Source: CAYQZD01 sp964421875
GTDB taxonomy: Bacteria; Electryoneota; Tariuqbacteria; Tariuqbacterales; Tariuqbacteraceae
Length of the DNA: 43,590 nucleotides
Assembly: GCA_964421875.1 (NCBI GenBank)
Contig: CAYQZD010000018.1
Coordinates: 1 to 43,590 of the forward strand
Direction: 5' to 3'
The position numbers and the translations under genes were made by a program. The notes beneath the pieces are model-generated. The model was not told the origin of the DNA. It saw only the letters and a list, made by a program, of their open reading frames with translations, and made no database searches. Positions 32,569-40,922 of the stretch are shown here, piece after piece. The first letter of the stretch is position 1. Each line of letters starts with the position of its first letter.

Positions 32569-33417
32569 CTATCCCCCTTCCAACACCCGCCCAATTTTCT
32601 CCCGCTGCTCATCGGAGAGGCGGGCGATTTTCAGGAGAGTTCCTCCCAGCGCCCGGTAGAGTTCCAGCAGTTCAAGGCGGTCCCGCAGGATTTCAAGGTG
32701 ACCGGCGATGGTTTCTGCGTCCCCGCGGGAGACGGGGCCAGTGAGGCTCTCTTCAATTCCATACTCAAGCAGGCTGTCCAAGGTTCCTTGCATCAGAGGG
32801 AGCAGCATCCGCCAGTCATTCCGGTCCAAGCCCCCGTCGGCTAAGATTTCCCGCGCCGCCGCTGCTAAGGCGAATATGAAATTTGCTGACACCACCGCCG
32901 CCGCGTGATAGTGAGCCTTAGCTTCCGCGCTCAAGCGGAAGGGCTTCCCTCCCAAAGCGCGGGCGATTTCCGAGCCTAATTCGAAGCCTTCCCCTTCGAC
33001 AGCGAAATGAATCCCCTTGAACCGTTCGCCGCCGCATCCGGGGGGGAATGTCTGAAGGGGATGAAAGGAGCCGCAAAGCGCCCCCTTCTTCCGTAAAGGT
33101 TTCAATGCTTCTGAGGTTAGCGCGCCGGAGGTGTGTAACACGGTTTTGCCCTTCCAGTCGAGGGGCGCCTCCGCCAGTTCCGCGGCAGCGTCTGCGATTT
33201 CTCCGTCGGGGACGGCGAGGAAGATAAGGTCCGCGTTCTCAAGTTCCCGGTAGGGCGGAGCGATTACTTTAGCGCCGGTTTCGCGAGTCAGGGCTTCAGC
33301 GTCGGCGGGAGGCTTGGAGGCGATATAACGCAGGTTGAAGCCCGCCGCTTTCAATCCCCGCGCCAGTGCGCTTCCCACCCGGCCCGCGCCGATGAGGGCG
33401 ATGGAGTGGTTTCTCAA
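32569..33417 (-). CDS. Rossmann-fold and DUF2520 domain protein
   Basis: 282 aa. The N-terminal NAD(P)-binding motif ALIGAGRVGSALARGL (about 7-22) and an LIFLAVPDGEI strand resemble F420-dependent NADP reductase and pyrroline-5-carboxylate-reductase-like enzymes. HTSGALTSEALKPL and GSFHPLQTFP (about 94-125) are typical of this family. The helical C-terminal DUF2520 domain starts at about 150 (KAHYHAAAVVSANF). Likely a cytoplasmic dehydrogenase of unknown substrate. The start is TTG; no better ATG is present. A short repeat separates it from the nitrilase gene upstream. Confidence 0.85.
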   Translation of the reverse strand: MRNHSIALIGAGRVGSALARGLKAAGFNLRYIASKPPADAEALTRETGAKVIAPPYRELENADLIFLAVPDGEIADAAAELAEAPLDWKGKTVLHTSGALTSEALKPLRKKGALCGSFHPLQTFPPGCGGERFKGIHFAVEGEGFELGSEIARALGGKPFRLSAEAKAHYHAAAVVSANFIFALAAAAREILADGGLDRNDWRMLLPLMQGTLDSLLEYGIEESLTGPVSRGDAETIAGHLEILRDRLELLELYRALGGTLLKIARLSDEQREKIGRVLEGG

Positions 33418-33436
33418 ATCGATGGGATAATTTCGC

Positions 33437-33460
33437 AGGGGCGTTCAATTGAACGCCCCT
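33437..33460. repeat. Perfect 24-bp palindrome
   Basis: AGGGGCGTTCAA followed directly by its reverse complement, no loop, in the gap between the nitrilase and DUF2520 genes. A related half (TAGGGGCGAAGC type) occurs near 80-89 at the left end of the window. It belongs to the dispersed repeats of this genome. Confidence 0.8.
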
Positions 33461-33496
33461 ACCACAGATGAATAATAAATAGTCCTTATTCTAAGG

Positions 33497-34372
33497 TCAA
33501 GGCCTCATTTCCGCAATCGGCCCGTAGCTTTCGGTTCGGCGGTCGCGGTAGAACTGCCATTCCGCCCGGACAGTTTCTATCAGTTCCAAATCGAGGTCGG
33601 CGGTCAGCAGTTCGTCCCGGTCCCGGCGGGCTCTGGCGAAGATGGAGCCTCGCGGGTCGCAGAAGAAGCTGGAGCCGAAGAATTCGCCGGTTTCCCAGGG
33701 TTTTTCCACCCCCACGCGGTTGATGCCGGCGGCGTAGTAGCCGTTGGCGACGGCGTGCGCGGGCATCTCCAGCTCCCAGAGGTGAATCGCCAGCCCTGCC
33801 ACAGTTGCAGAAGGATTGAAAACGATTTCCGCGCCGTTCAAGCCTAAGATGCGCGCGCCTTCGGGGAAATGCCGGTCGTAACAGATATAGACTCCTACCT
33901 TAGCGAAAGCTGTATCAAAGACGGGGTAGCCGTCTATGCCGTGCTTGAAATAGAATTTTTCCCAGAAGCCGGGGTAGAGGTGGGGCAGGTGATGTTTGCG
34001 GTATTTTCCGAGATATTTCCCGTCGGCGTCTATCACTGCTGCGGTGTTATAGAATAAGCCGGTCATCGCTTCTTCCATCACGGGAACGACGATGACCATA
34101 CCCTTTTCCTTCGCAGCCTCGGCGAAGATTTTCATGGTAGGTCCATCGGGGACGGGCTCCGCCATTTTATACCAGCGGGTGTCCTGCCCTGCAGGGAAAT
34201 AAGGTCCGTAGAACAATTCCTGGAGGCAGAGGATTTGCACGCCTTGAGCGGCGGCGTCTTCCACCATCTTCAGGTGTTTTTCAATGTTTTTACGCTTGAC
34301 AGTATCGATATCATCATCGGGCAGGGCGGCATTCGACGCTTGAATCAGCCCGCATTTTACTATTTTAGACAT
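33497..34372 (-). CDS. Nitrilase-superfamily amidohydrolase (N-carbamoylputrescine / beta-ureidopropionase type)
   Basis: 291 aa. It hydrolyses C-N bonds of an amide or carbamoyl group. The catalytic Glu-Lys-Cys triad is visible: E52 in LCLQELFYGPYF, K126 in GKYRKHHLPH and C164 in VYICYDRHFPEGAR. The length and the HHLPHLYPGFWEKFYF segment match the N-carbamoylputrescine amidase and beta-ureidopropionase branches, so polyamine or pyrimidine catabolism is likely. Start ATG preceded by AAAGGAAA. The neighbouring DUF2520 gene is on the same strand 79 bp away, with no clear functional link. Confidence 0.88.
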   Translation of the reverse strand: MSKIVKCGLIQASNAALPDDDIDTVKRKNIEKHLKMVEDAAAQGVQILCLQELFYGPYFPAGQDTRWYKMAEPVPDGPTMKIFAEAAKEKGMVIVVPVMEEAMTGLFYNTAAVIDADGKYLGKYRKHHLPHLYPGFWEKFYFKHGIDGYPVFDTAFAKVGVYICYDRHFPEGARILGLNGAEIVFNPSATVAGLAIHLWELEMPAHAVANGYYAAGINRVGVEKPWETGEFFGSSFFCDPRGSIFARARRDRDELLTADLDLELIETVRAEWQFYRDRRTESYGPIAEMRP

Positions 34373-34419
34373 TACGTTTCCTTTATTTGCGATCTTGAAT
34401 CTTTTGGTTCACTTTTTTG

Positions 34420-34500
34420 TGGCGCAGGGTCCCCGCACCCTGCGCTATGTGCCGGTAATACAAGTAATTGCTGTCGAATACAGGGAGTCGACAGCACAGC
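34420..34500. repeat. Composite two-hairpin intergenic repeat, copy 2
   Basis: Hairpin A has arms GCGCAGGGT (34422-34430) and ACCCTGCGC (34437-34445). Hairpin B has arms GCTGTCGA (34470-34477) and TCGACAGC (34488-34495). Order and spacing match the copy at 3926-4006. Confidence 0.78.
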
Positions 34501-34536
34501 GGAAAATTGATGCTTAAATAGCGGTTCCCTCAGCGG

Positions 34537-37500
34537 TTAACGCAAAAGCAGCACCTTTCGGACGGCGGAAAAATCATCCGCCTGCATACGGCAGAAGTAA
34601 ATCCCCGATGGGAGTCCGCCGCCGTCGAATCTGACGGTGTGATGTCCCGCCTTCATCTCCCCTTCAGCCAGTGTCGCTGTTTTCCGCCCCAGGATGTCGT
34701 AAACCGCGATTTTAACCAGAGCCGGGCGTGGCAGGGCGAACTTAACCATCGCTGATGAATTGAAGGGGTTAGGGGAGACCGGCTCCAGCGCGAAATCACG
34801 GGGAAGTTCGGGGATTTCGCCGCCGGGCGATACTCCGGACCCCACATTAGGCGCTTCGGGAGTGGGGTCCATCAGCGTCCAATTGACGGAGCCGTCGGGA
34901 TACCTGCCGTAGGAGATGTCGGCGGATTGTGCTCCAAAAGTAAGAGTGTCGATGGGAGTGACTCCATCCCGATGGAAAAGCCCGGCTTGTTCACCGTCGC
35001 TGCTCAGCCTGAAAGTCGCATGGAGAGGTCCTTGAACCGGGTTATCGTCGCACCATATCATCAGAAACGCGCCGGGAGCGATGAAAGTATCGGGAAATGC
35101 CCATCTGGTGGGGCGGTCAAGCTGGTCGGTGAGGTAGATTCCGGCCAGGGGTATGGTGTCGCTTGAAGGATTGTAGATTTCAATCCAGTCATCGTATTCC
35201 CCGGCTGGGTCGGGGATAATATTTTGGTTTATTGCCAGCAACTCGTTTATTTTCAGCCTTGAAGGGTCTCCGGGTGGAGCGTTGGTGGCGGCGGGTGTGG
35301 GATTTAAATCACCGCTCCATCCTCCCCTGCCGTCTATAATCCGCGCCCAGACCCGGTCAGGGGAAAGCGCTGGGAACGATACTGAATCTGCCAAATTCCC
35401 GCTTCTCCCGGTGAGGGTTAAGGTTCCGGAGGTGGTTCCCAGCCTGAAGTTGGAATGGAGAGGGCCTTCCCCTTGTTCACCGTCGAGCCAGAGCAGGAGG
35501 AAGTCATAGCCGTCGACTACCGCTTCTTCCGGCAGAGTCCAGGAATGTGCGCCATAGTTCAGGGTGAATCCTTCACAGTCGAGTTCCACCGGGGAAAGGT
35601 TGTGGATTTCAATCCAGGGGTCGTAGTCTCCGGCTTCGTCGGCGATAGTGGAGCGGTTGTCGCTCTGGATTTCATTCAAGCGGAAATAAGGGGATAAGTC
35701 GGGATTGGTGATAAAATTAGGGATTTCCCCCATTAGGAAGGGGACTCGAATTCGCACCAGACTATCTATTGTAGCCGGGTCATCGACAAACATATCGGGC
35801 CGCTCGTTCGCTCTCTTATAAATATCACGGATGGCGTCTTCATAAACTTCCTCAAAAACTGCCATGGTTCGTTGTTGGACGCTGTCCGCAGCGTAGTGGG
35901 TTTGAAGAAATCTCTGCAGCTTTTTACAGTATGAATACCGGAAAACACTATCGTACATCATTCTATCGACAAGCACATTGAAGGTATTCCAGGGTGTTAA
36001 ACTGTTTCTGGTTCCGTAATCGATAGGTTTGAGCGCTAAATCGAGGGTTTCATTATGGTCCCAGGGAATACTGAACCAACGTTCGTCAGCCGGATTGTAG
36101 TAAAGGTAAAAGTTTCTATCTACAAAATCATGGTCGGAGGTGGCAATCAACACGGCGTAAATGTCGAGATATTCATCAATCGCAAATCTGCCGCCAATTT
36201 CTGAGGCGAAAGTGGAATCCGAGGACTGGTTAAGCCACTCGATGAAAGCGATAATATCGTTCCAGTTTGACCCCGTGTTATTCTCCTTTTCATAAAAAAT
36301 CTGATAATCTTCATAACTACTGAGAATATGCAGACCGTCATCACACTTATAGAGGTTGCCCGCCGGCGATAAACCGCGCCGCTCCAGAAAATGATTGTCA
36401 ACCTGCTCGACCTCAAGATAGACTCCGATGAACTCACCGTTTCGTTCCAGATGGATGCTTCTGGTCATAGGATTCAGACATTGCATTATATCATATGCTT
36501 GGTATGCGAGTTTTTCCGACAGCATTATTTCATCATATTGAGCGTTCAGGTTGGTTTTGTCCCAACCGTTGTAGGACTGCTCCGGAGGGAGCCTGAATTT
36601 ATAACTTTTTTTGGCATAGATACGGATACAGCTGCCACGGTATCTGAGGCCGGCCTCGAGGAAAGGCGTGCCTTGAAGAGTCAAATCGGCGTCACGATAG
36701 ATATTATACATAACGTGCGCGTTAAGCAGCCTAAGATTCTCCTCGCTGATGGAAATCGAATAGCGGGGCAGTTGAGTGGCGGAATTTGCCAGAGGAACCA
36801 CACTCAGATTGTCGGACGGCTGCGATAGATTTCCCCAGAGGTCCTCAACGGCTATGTAATAATCGTATTCGATTCCGGCGGCGACATTGTCGTCGTAATA
36901 GCGCGCGATGAATTGGGTCTCTGTATTCAGCAGTTCCCACTCCCCTCCGGCGACTCTTCTGAATATACGGTATCCGGCTAAATCCGGTTCGGTATTCCAG
37001 TCCCAGTACAGAATATTCCTATGGTATCCTCCGATTATGTTAAAGTTAGCCGCACCCTGAGGGGGAATGGTGTCCGGCTCGATTGAGCGAACAGAGATAC
37101 CGCTCAGGGTAGGAGCCCATATGTTCCGTAAGAAGTCGATGTTCAACTGTCCGTCATTGCACTCCGCTAACAGGCGGTAGGTAACGGCGTAATTAAGGTT
37201 CACTCTATCGAAAAGGTCAAGGTTCTGAATAACATAATTATTTTCAATTAGAACGGAGAAAACCCTGAATTCTCTCCAGTGAAAGCTCCCTTCACAGAAA
37301 TGGAGATGCACCGCATAATATCCCGGCGGAACATCGAAGAGATAGGAAAATTCACCTTCCCGCCAGACAAAGTAGAGCGTGTCCAGGCCTTCAGTGCCGA
37401 AGTTGACCCGTCGCGGCCCGAAGGAAGCGGTGTTGTCACCCAGATAACCGTATCCGTTCACCGGAGAATAGAGAGTGTCCGGTAAGTATCGGTCGCCGTT

Positions 37501-37629
37501 AGGGGCAACATAAACATAATTTCCGTTGAATCCGCAGTTGACGCCGACGAATTGAGGCTGAGCTTTCAGCCCGCTCGCGGCTATTATTACTAACAGCAAG
37601 ACAGCGCATACAAAAATGTGATTTTTCAT
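34537..37629 (-). CDS. Large secreted CotH-domain protein with malectin-like and lamin-tail domains, T9SS cargo
   Basis: 1030 aa. Signal peptide (about 1-23). Domains in order: a malectin-like carbohydrate-binding domain (about 28-185), a fibronectin-III-like domain (about 195-285), a CotH kinase-like domain (about 300-620; YNGWDKTNLNAQYDEIMLSEKLAYQ, in part KTNLNAQYDEIMLSEKLA, and the DEYLDIYAVL / FSIPWDHNETLDL segments), and two lamin-tail-like domains (about 660-770 and 800-910, each with a DPWIEIHNLS or DDWIEIYNPS strand). The C-terminus is a type A T9SS sorting domain (SPNPFNSSAMVKFALPRP ... SGIYFCRMQ). CotH of Bacillus phosphorylates coat proteins; whether this version is active is unknown. 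It lies 43 bp after a second CotH gene, so the two form an operon. Confidence 0.9.
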   Translation of the reverse strand: MKNHIFVCAVLLLVIIAASGLKAQPQFVGVNCGFNGNYVYVAPNGDRYLPDTLYSPVNGYGYLGDNTASFGPRRVNFGTEGLDTLYFVWREGEFSYLFDVPPGYYAVHLHFCEGSFHWREFRVFSVLIENNYVIQNLDLFDRVNLNYAVTYRLLAECNDGQLNIDFLRNIWAPTLSGISVRSIEPDTIPPQGAANFNIIGGYHRNILYWDWNTEPDLAGYRIFRRVAGGEWELLNTETQFIARYYDDNVAAGIEYDYYIAVEDLWGNLSQPSDNLSVVPLANSATQLPRYSISISEENLRLLNAHVMYNIYRDADLTLQGTPFLEAGLRYRGSCIRIYAKKSYKFRLPPEQSYNGWDKTNLNAQYDEIMLSEKLAYQAYDIMQCLNPMTRSIHLERNGEFIGVYLEVEQVDNHFLERRGLSPAGNLYKCDDGLHILSSYEDYQIFYEKENNTGSNWNDIIAFIEWLNQSSDSTFASEIGGRFAIDEYLDIYAVLIATSDHDFVDRNFYLYYNPADERWFSIPWDHNETLDLALKPIDYGTRNSLTPWNTFNVLVDRMMYDSVFRYSYCKKLQRFLQTHYAADSVQQRTMAVFEEVYEDAIRDIYKRANERPDMFVDDPATIDSLVRIRVPFLMGEIPNFITNPDLSPYFRLNEIQSDNRSTIADEAGDYDPWIEIHNLSPVELDCEGFTLNYGAHSWTLPEEAVVDGYDFLLLWLDGEQGEGPLHSNFRLGTTSGTLTLTGRSGNLADSVSFPALSPDRVWARIIDGRGGWSGDLNPTPAATNAPPGDPSRLKINELLAINQNIIPDPAGEYDDWIEIYNPSSDTIPLAGIYLTDQLDRPTRWAFPDTFIAPGAFLMIWCDDNPVQGPLHATFRLSSDGEQAGLFHRDGVTPIDTLTFGAQSADISYGRYPDGSVNWTLMDPTPEAPNVGSGVSPGGEIPELPRDFALEPVSPNPFNSSAMVKFALPRPALVKIAVYDILGRKTATLAEGEMKAGHHTVRFDGGGLPSGIYFCRMQADDFSAVRKVLLLR

Positions 37630-37672
37630 CTTTGAAGCCGATTTTGATGTTAAACCAGTTTAAGTAGAATGC

Positions 37673-40624
37673 CTATTTCAATAATAGTAATTTTATGGTC
37701 TTGTTGAATTTTTCCTGCTGCAGGCGGCAGAAGTATATGCCTGAAGATAGGGGAATCCCCGAATCCGTTCTGCCGTTCCAGAGCAGGGAATGTTCTCCCG
37801 GAGGGAGTTCCTCAAATTCGCGCTTAAATACCTGTCTTCCCAGCACATCGAAAATCGCGATTTCGACCGAACCGAAGCGGGTCATCGCAAAGCTGATACG
37901 GGTGACTGCGTTGAAGGGATTAGGGTGGTTTTTAAACAAGGTAAACGTGGAAACCGGTTTCGCGCGGGGAGAGACACTCTGATAGTCCGGGTTGTATTCA
38001 TAAACTCCAATATCCACATAGGGGACAGCGCCCGCGCCGGTGTTGGGGACTTCGGGAATATCGATTCTGGGCTGGAGGTTGAAATCGAGTTCAGGGTGGC
38101 CGGCACCGTATCCGGCGTCGATTAGCGGGGAATCTTCCAGGGGATAGTAGTTACCGTTCCAGGGGTCGGTGAAGCGGGGGTCTCCGAGAAGGTTTCCGGA
38201 TCCCGGAAGCAATGTATCCTCTGTAGTCATACAATGTTCAAAAGAGAAATCATAACCGGGACTTGTATATACGAACCTGTTAAAATAGGCAAAAACAGTA
38301 TTTTTAACTACTATGCGGCCGGTATCGCCGGGCGCTGAAATAAAAATCCCGTAATAGTTATGCGCAAAAACATTATTAAACAATTCTGCGCTGCAGTTTG
38401 AATGTAGTCCTATTCCCTTAAAACAACCTTGGATGATGTTATTGGTTATTCGTACGCTGTCAGAATGACTGCCTACCGATATTCCTTTATCCCCTGCTCC
38501 AACAACTATATTCCTGTTTAATAACAGATTATGCACATTGTCTAGATCGATAATATCGTCTCTTCCCATAAGGAACCTGCAGTTGCTTACTTCCGAAGGT
38601 TCGGTTGTTCCCCCGATATCTAAGAGGTCATAGTGCTGAGTTCCCTGGTGACCAAAAGCGAAAACGCAGGAGCGAGCAGTAACGCTTCCACCTTCACGTT
38701 GGAAGACAATTTCATGATCGAAATGTTCAAACAGCGCCCTTTCCAGATGAAGCTCACTTTCGTGAGTGACAACAGCGCCGTATTCGCCGTTGCTAAGATG
38801 ACTGTCGTAAATAGAGAGACTTCCGTATAAGACTTGTATCATCGCCCCGGAACTTGGGAAGGGCCAGAGGGAGTCCTTGCCGCCGCCCGTCATCAGCATA
38901 TGACTCAGAAAAATTTCGTCTGAGGGATAATAAGCCGTAATGGAGCACCAATTTGAGTCCGGATTCAGAGGCACAAGGCGAATGGAATCGGTTTCGGTTC
39001 CGATAGCGGTTATTCCACCTTGAACTCGAATTGACTTCTCGGGACCAATACCCACCATAACACCGGGCTCGATAGTCAAAACAGCGCCGTCGGCGATTTC
39101 CAGCCCCTGGGGCAGCCGGTAAGGGCTTTCGCTCAGGGTCCAGGTTGTGGAGGTGTCGATTATCCCCGTTACGGTGGTTCCGGCGAAAGCTCCAAGTGGT
39201 ATCTCAATTGCATTATAGAAGGCGATGGAGCGGAGGGGGAAGCCGGTGTCGGCGGCGGCGATAACGCGCCAGAAATAGCGTCCCGGAGAAATCGCATTTG
39301 TCATATAGCTGGTAGAGGAGGAAGCGTCGAATACCCTGAAGGGACCGGCGAAAAGTGAATCCTCCGCCAGCTCCACCCGGTAAGTTACGTTTCCCGTAGA
39401 ATAAGCCGGTTTCCAGCTGAAATAAACCCCTTCCGGCGTGAGCAGTCCCCGTTCAATGTTAAAGGGAAGGGGGGCGTTGACAAGTTGACCTCTAAGCGCT
39501 GCGGCGCGGCTGGACACAAGCTGGGGGATTTCGTTCAAGGCGCTGTAGAACTGCTGGAGAGTGAATTGCTTATGTGTGTCTTCAGACACCGCGGTCTGGA
39601 GCAGGAGCCGCAGTTCGTTCGTTTTTTGAAGATAGTAACTCTGGGTGAAGATGGAATCCATCATCGCCTGCATAGCCGTGAATAGGCTGGGATTGATCTG
39701 GCGGTTGAGCCAGCAGCGGGTGATAAGAGTATTGGTGGCTTCCAGCCCCTCAAAGCCGGCGCGGAAGTAGCAGGGATTTCCGCCGCCGTCGGAGTAATAG
39801 AACGTCTTTTCCATCTCCCGGGCGAAAATGCGCCAACAGCCGTATCGGGAAAGGTCGTTAACCAGGTAATAATTATAGAAGTAGGTCTCGATGTTTCCCA
39901 ATAGAGCGTTGGCTGCGATAAAACGGGGCAGTTCCGTGGGAGGGAAGAGGTGCCCTATAGTTTCTGCCAGACTCTCGTCCGGGGTATAATTGAGTGTTTC
40001 AATCAATTGATTGAGGTCGTAGTATCCGGTGGATTTATTGGTGTTTTTATCCCATAATTCTTCCACCGGTTCGTCCACAGTGAGCAGGCATCCCAGGCTG
40101 TCGGCTTTATAGATTGAAGATTGGTCGTTCAGACCCAGCCTCGCCAACATCAATTCGTCCACCTGCTCCACGTCGAGGTAAAGGCCCCAATAGGCGCCGT
40201 TGATATATAGCCTGGCGAACCAGGTTTCCGAAGCGGGGAGGCCGACTCTTCGCAGCAGGTCGAAGGCGAGGTATTCCCGGGCGAAACTGGGATCGTTCCA
40301 CTCCGCCATCAGGTTCATCTTGTCCCGGTCGAAGAAGCGGTTGTTCCGGTCGAAGTTGACCTTAAAGGATTTTTTAGGGTAGAATCGGTGTTCTCCCCCT
40401 TTGAGGCGGATTCTGACATCTTGATAGACATTTCCGTCGTATTGGAATTCGCAGTCGATGTAATCGTTTTCTTCGGGGTGGGTGATAAGATATTGGAATT
40501 CGGCGGAGTCGCAGGTGATGAGGTAAGTTCTTAACTCCTGCGCCGATGCGGAAGAAAGTGTTGTCAGGATTCCGATAACCATAAGGGCCAGGAGAAGAAG
40601 GCTGTTTTTAGTGATAAGATCCAT
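37673..40624 (-). CDS. Large secreted CotH-domain protein with parallel beta-helix, T9SS cargo
   Basis: 983 aa. Signal peptide (about 1-28, ending SASA). The CotH kinase-like domain follows directly (about 30-370): RIRLKGGEHRFYPKKSFKVN, DKMNLMAEWNDPSFAREY, INGAYWGLYLDVEQVDE. A fibronectin-like segment (about 395-475) and a right-handed parallel beta-helix (about 500-850; repeats with NNIIQGCFKGIGLHSNC and FNNVFAHNYYGIFI) precede the type A sorting domain (HPNPFNAVTRISFAMTRF ... SGIYFCRLQQ). First gene of a two-gene operon with the 1030-aa CotH protein. No Shine-Dalgarno is apparent. It diverges from the beta-helix genes at 40923. Confidence 0.9.
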   Translation of the reverse strand: MDLITKNSLLLLALMVIGILTTLSSASAQELRTYLITCDSAEFQYLITHPEENDYIDCEFQYDGNVYQDVRIRLKGGEHRFYPKKSFKVNFDRNNRFFDRDKMNLMAEWNDPSFAREYLAFDLLRRVGLPASETWFARLYINGAYWGLYLDVEQVDELMLARLGLNDQSSIYKADSLGCLLTVDEPVEELWDKNTNKSTGYYDLNQLIETLNYTPDESLAETIGHLFPPTELPRFIAANALLGNIETYFYNYYLVNDLSRYGCWRIFAREMEKTFYYSDGGGNPCYFRAGFEGLEATNTLITRCWLNRQINPSLFTAMQAMMDSIFTQSYYLQKTNELRLLLQTAVSEDTHKQFTLQQFYSALNEIPQLVSSRAAALRGQLVNAPLPFNIERGLLTPEGVYFSWKPAYSTGNVTYRVELAEDSLFAGPFRVFDASSSTSYMTNAISPGRYFWRVIAAADTGFPLRSIAFYNAIEIPLGAFAGTTVTGIIDTSTTWTLSESPYRLPQGLEIADGAVLTIEPGVMVGIGPEKSIRVQGGITAIGTETDSIRLVPLNPDSNWCSITAYYPSDEIFLSHMLMTGGGKDSLWPFPSSGAMIQVLYGSLSIYDSHLSNGEYGAVVTHESELHLERALFEHFDHEIVFQREGGSVTARSCVFAFGHQGTQHYDLLDIGGTTEPSEVSNCRFLMGRDDIIDLDNVHNLLLNRNIVVGAGDKGISVGSHSDSVRITNNIIQGCFKGIGLHSNCSAELFNNVFAHNYYGIFISAPGDTGRIVVKNTVFAYFNRFVYTSPGYDFSFEHCMTTEDTLLPGSGNLLGDPRFTDPWNGNYYPLEDSPLIDAGYGAGHPELDFNLQPRIDIPEVPNTGAGAVPYVDIGVYEYNPDYQSVSPRAKPVSTFTLFKNHPNPFNAVTRISFAMTRFGSVEIAIFDVLGRQVFKREFEELPPGEHSLLWNGRTDSGIPLSSGIYFCRLQQEKFNKTIKLLLLK

Positions 40625-40922
40625 AGTTCGAACGCCAGAATTAATGGATTCGAATGAAGATTATGACTTAACCAAACAAATTAAATATTTTATAGGTTAA
40701 AGTCAAGATGCGGAAAGCTCATAAAGTTATAATCGCAGTGTGAGAAATAGTGTAAACAATGCAGAGAATACTTGATTTTTTTCAAATATATTATTATTAA
40801 TGGTACTTAGGCACTCAACTTGCCGCTTCACCTTCGAAACTCTCCGAATTATCCACGATTTCGACCGTTGAGGCAGGCGGGATTATTGGGGATAATGAAA
40901 ATTAATCTCGGGAGACAAGGCA
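40625..40922. promoter_or_regulatory. Divergent intergenic region between T9SS cargo genes
   Basis: About 300 bp that must hold the promoters of the CotH operon (minus) and the beta-helix genes (plus). An imperfect inverted repeat TGACTTAACC (40664-40673) / GGTTAAAGTCA (40695-40705), with one bulged base, spaces AT-rich DNA by 21 bp. It could be an operator or a transcript hairpin. No reliable -35/-10 pair was assigned. Confidence 0.4.
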
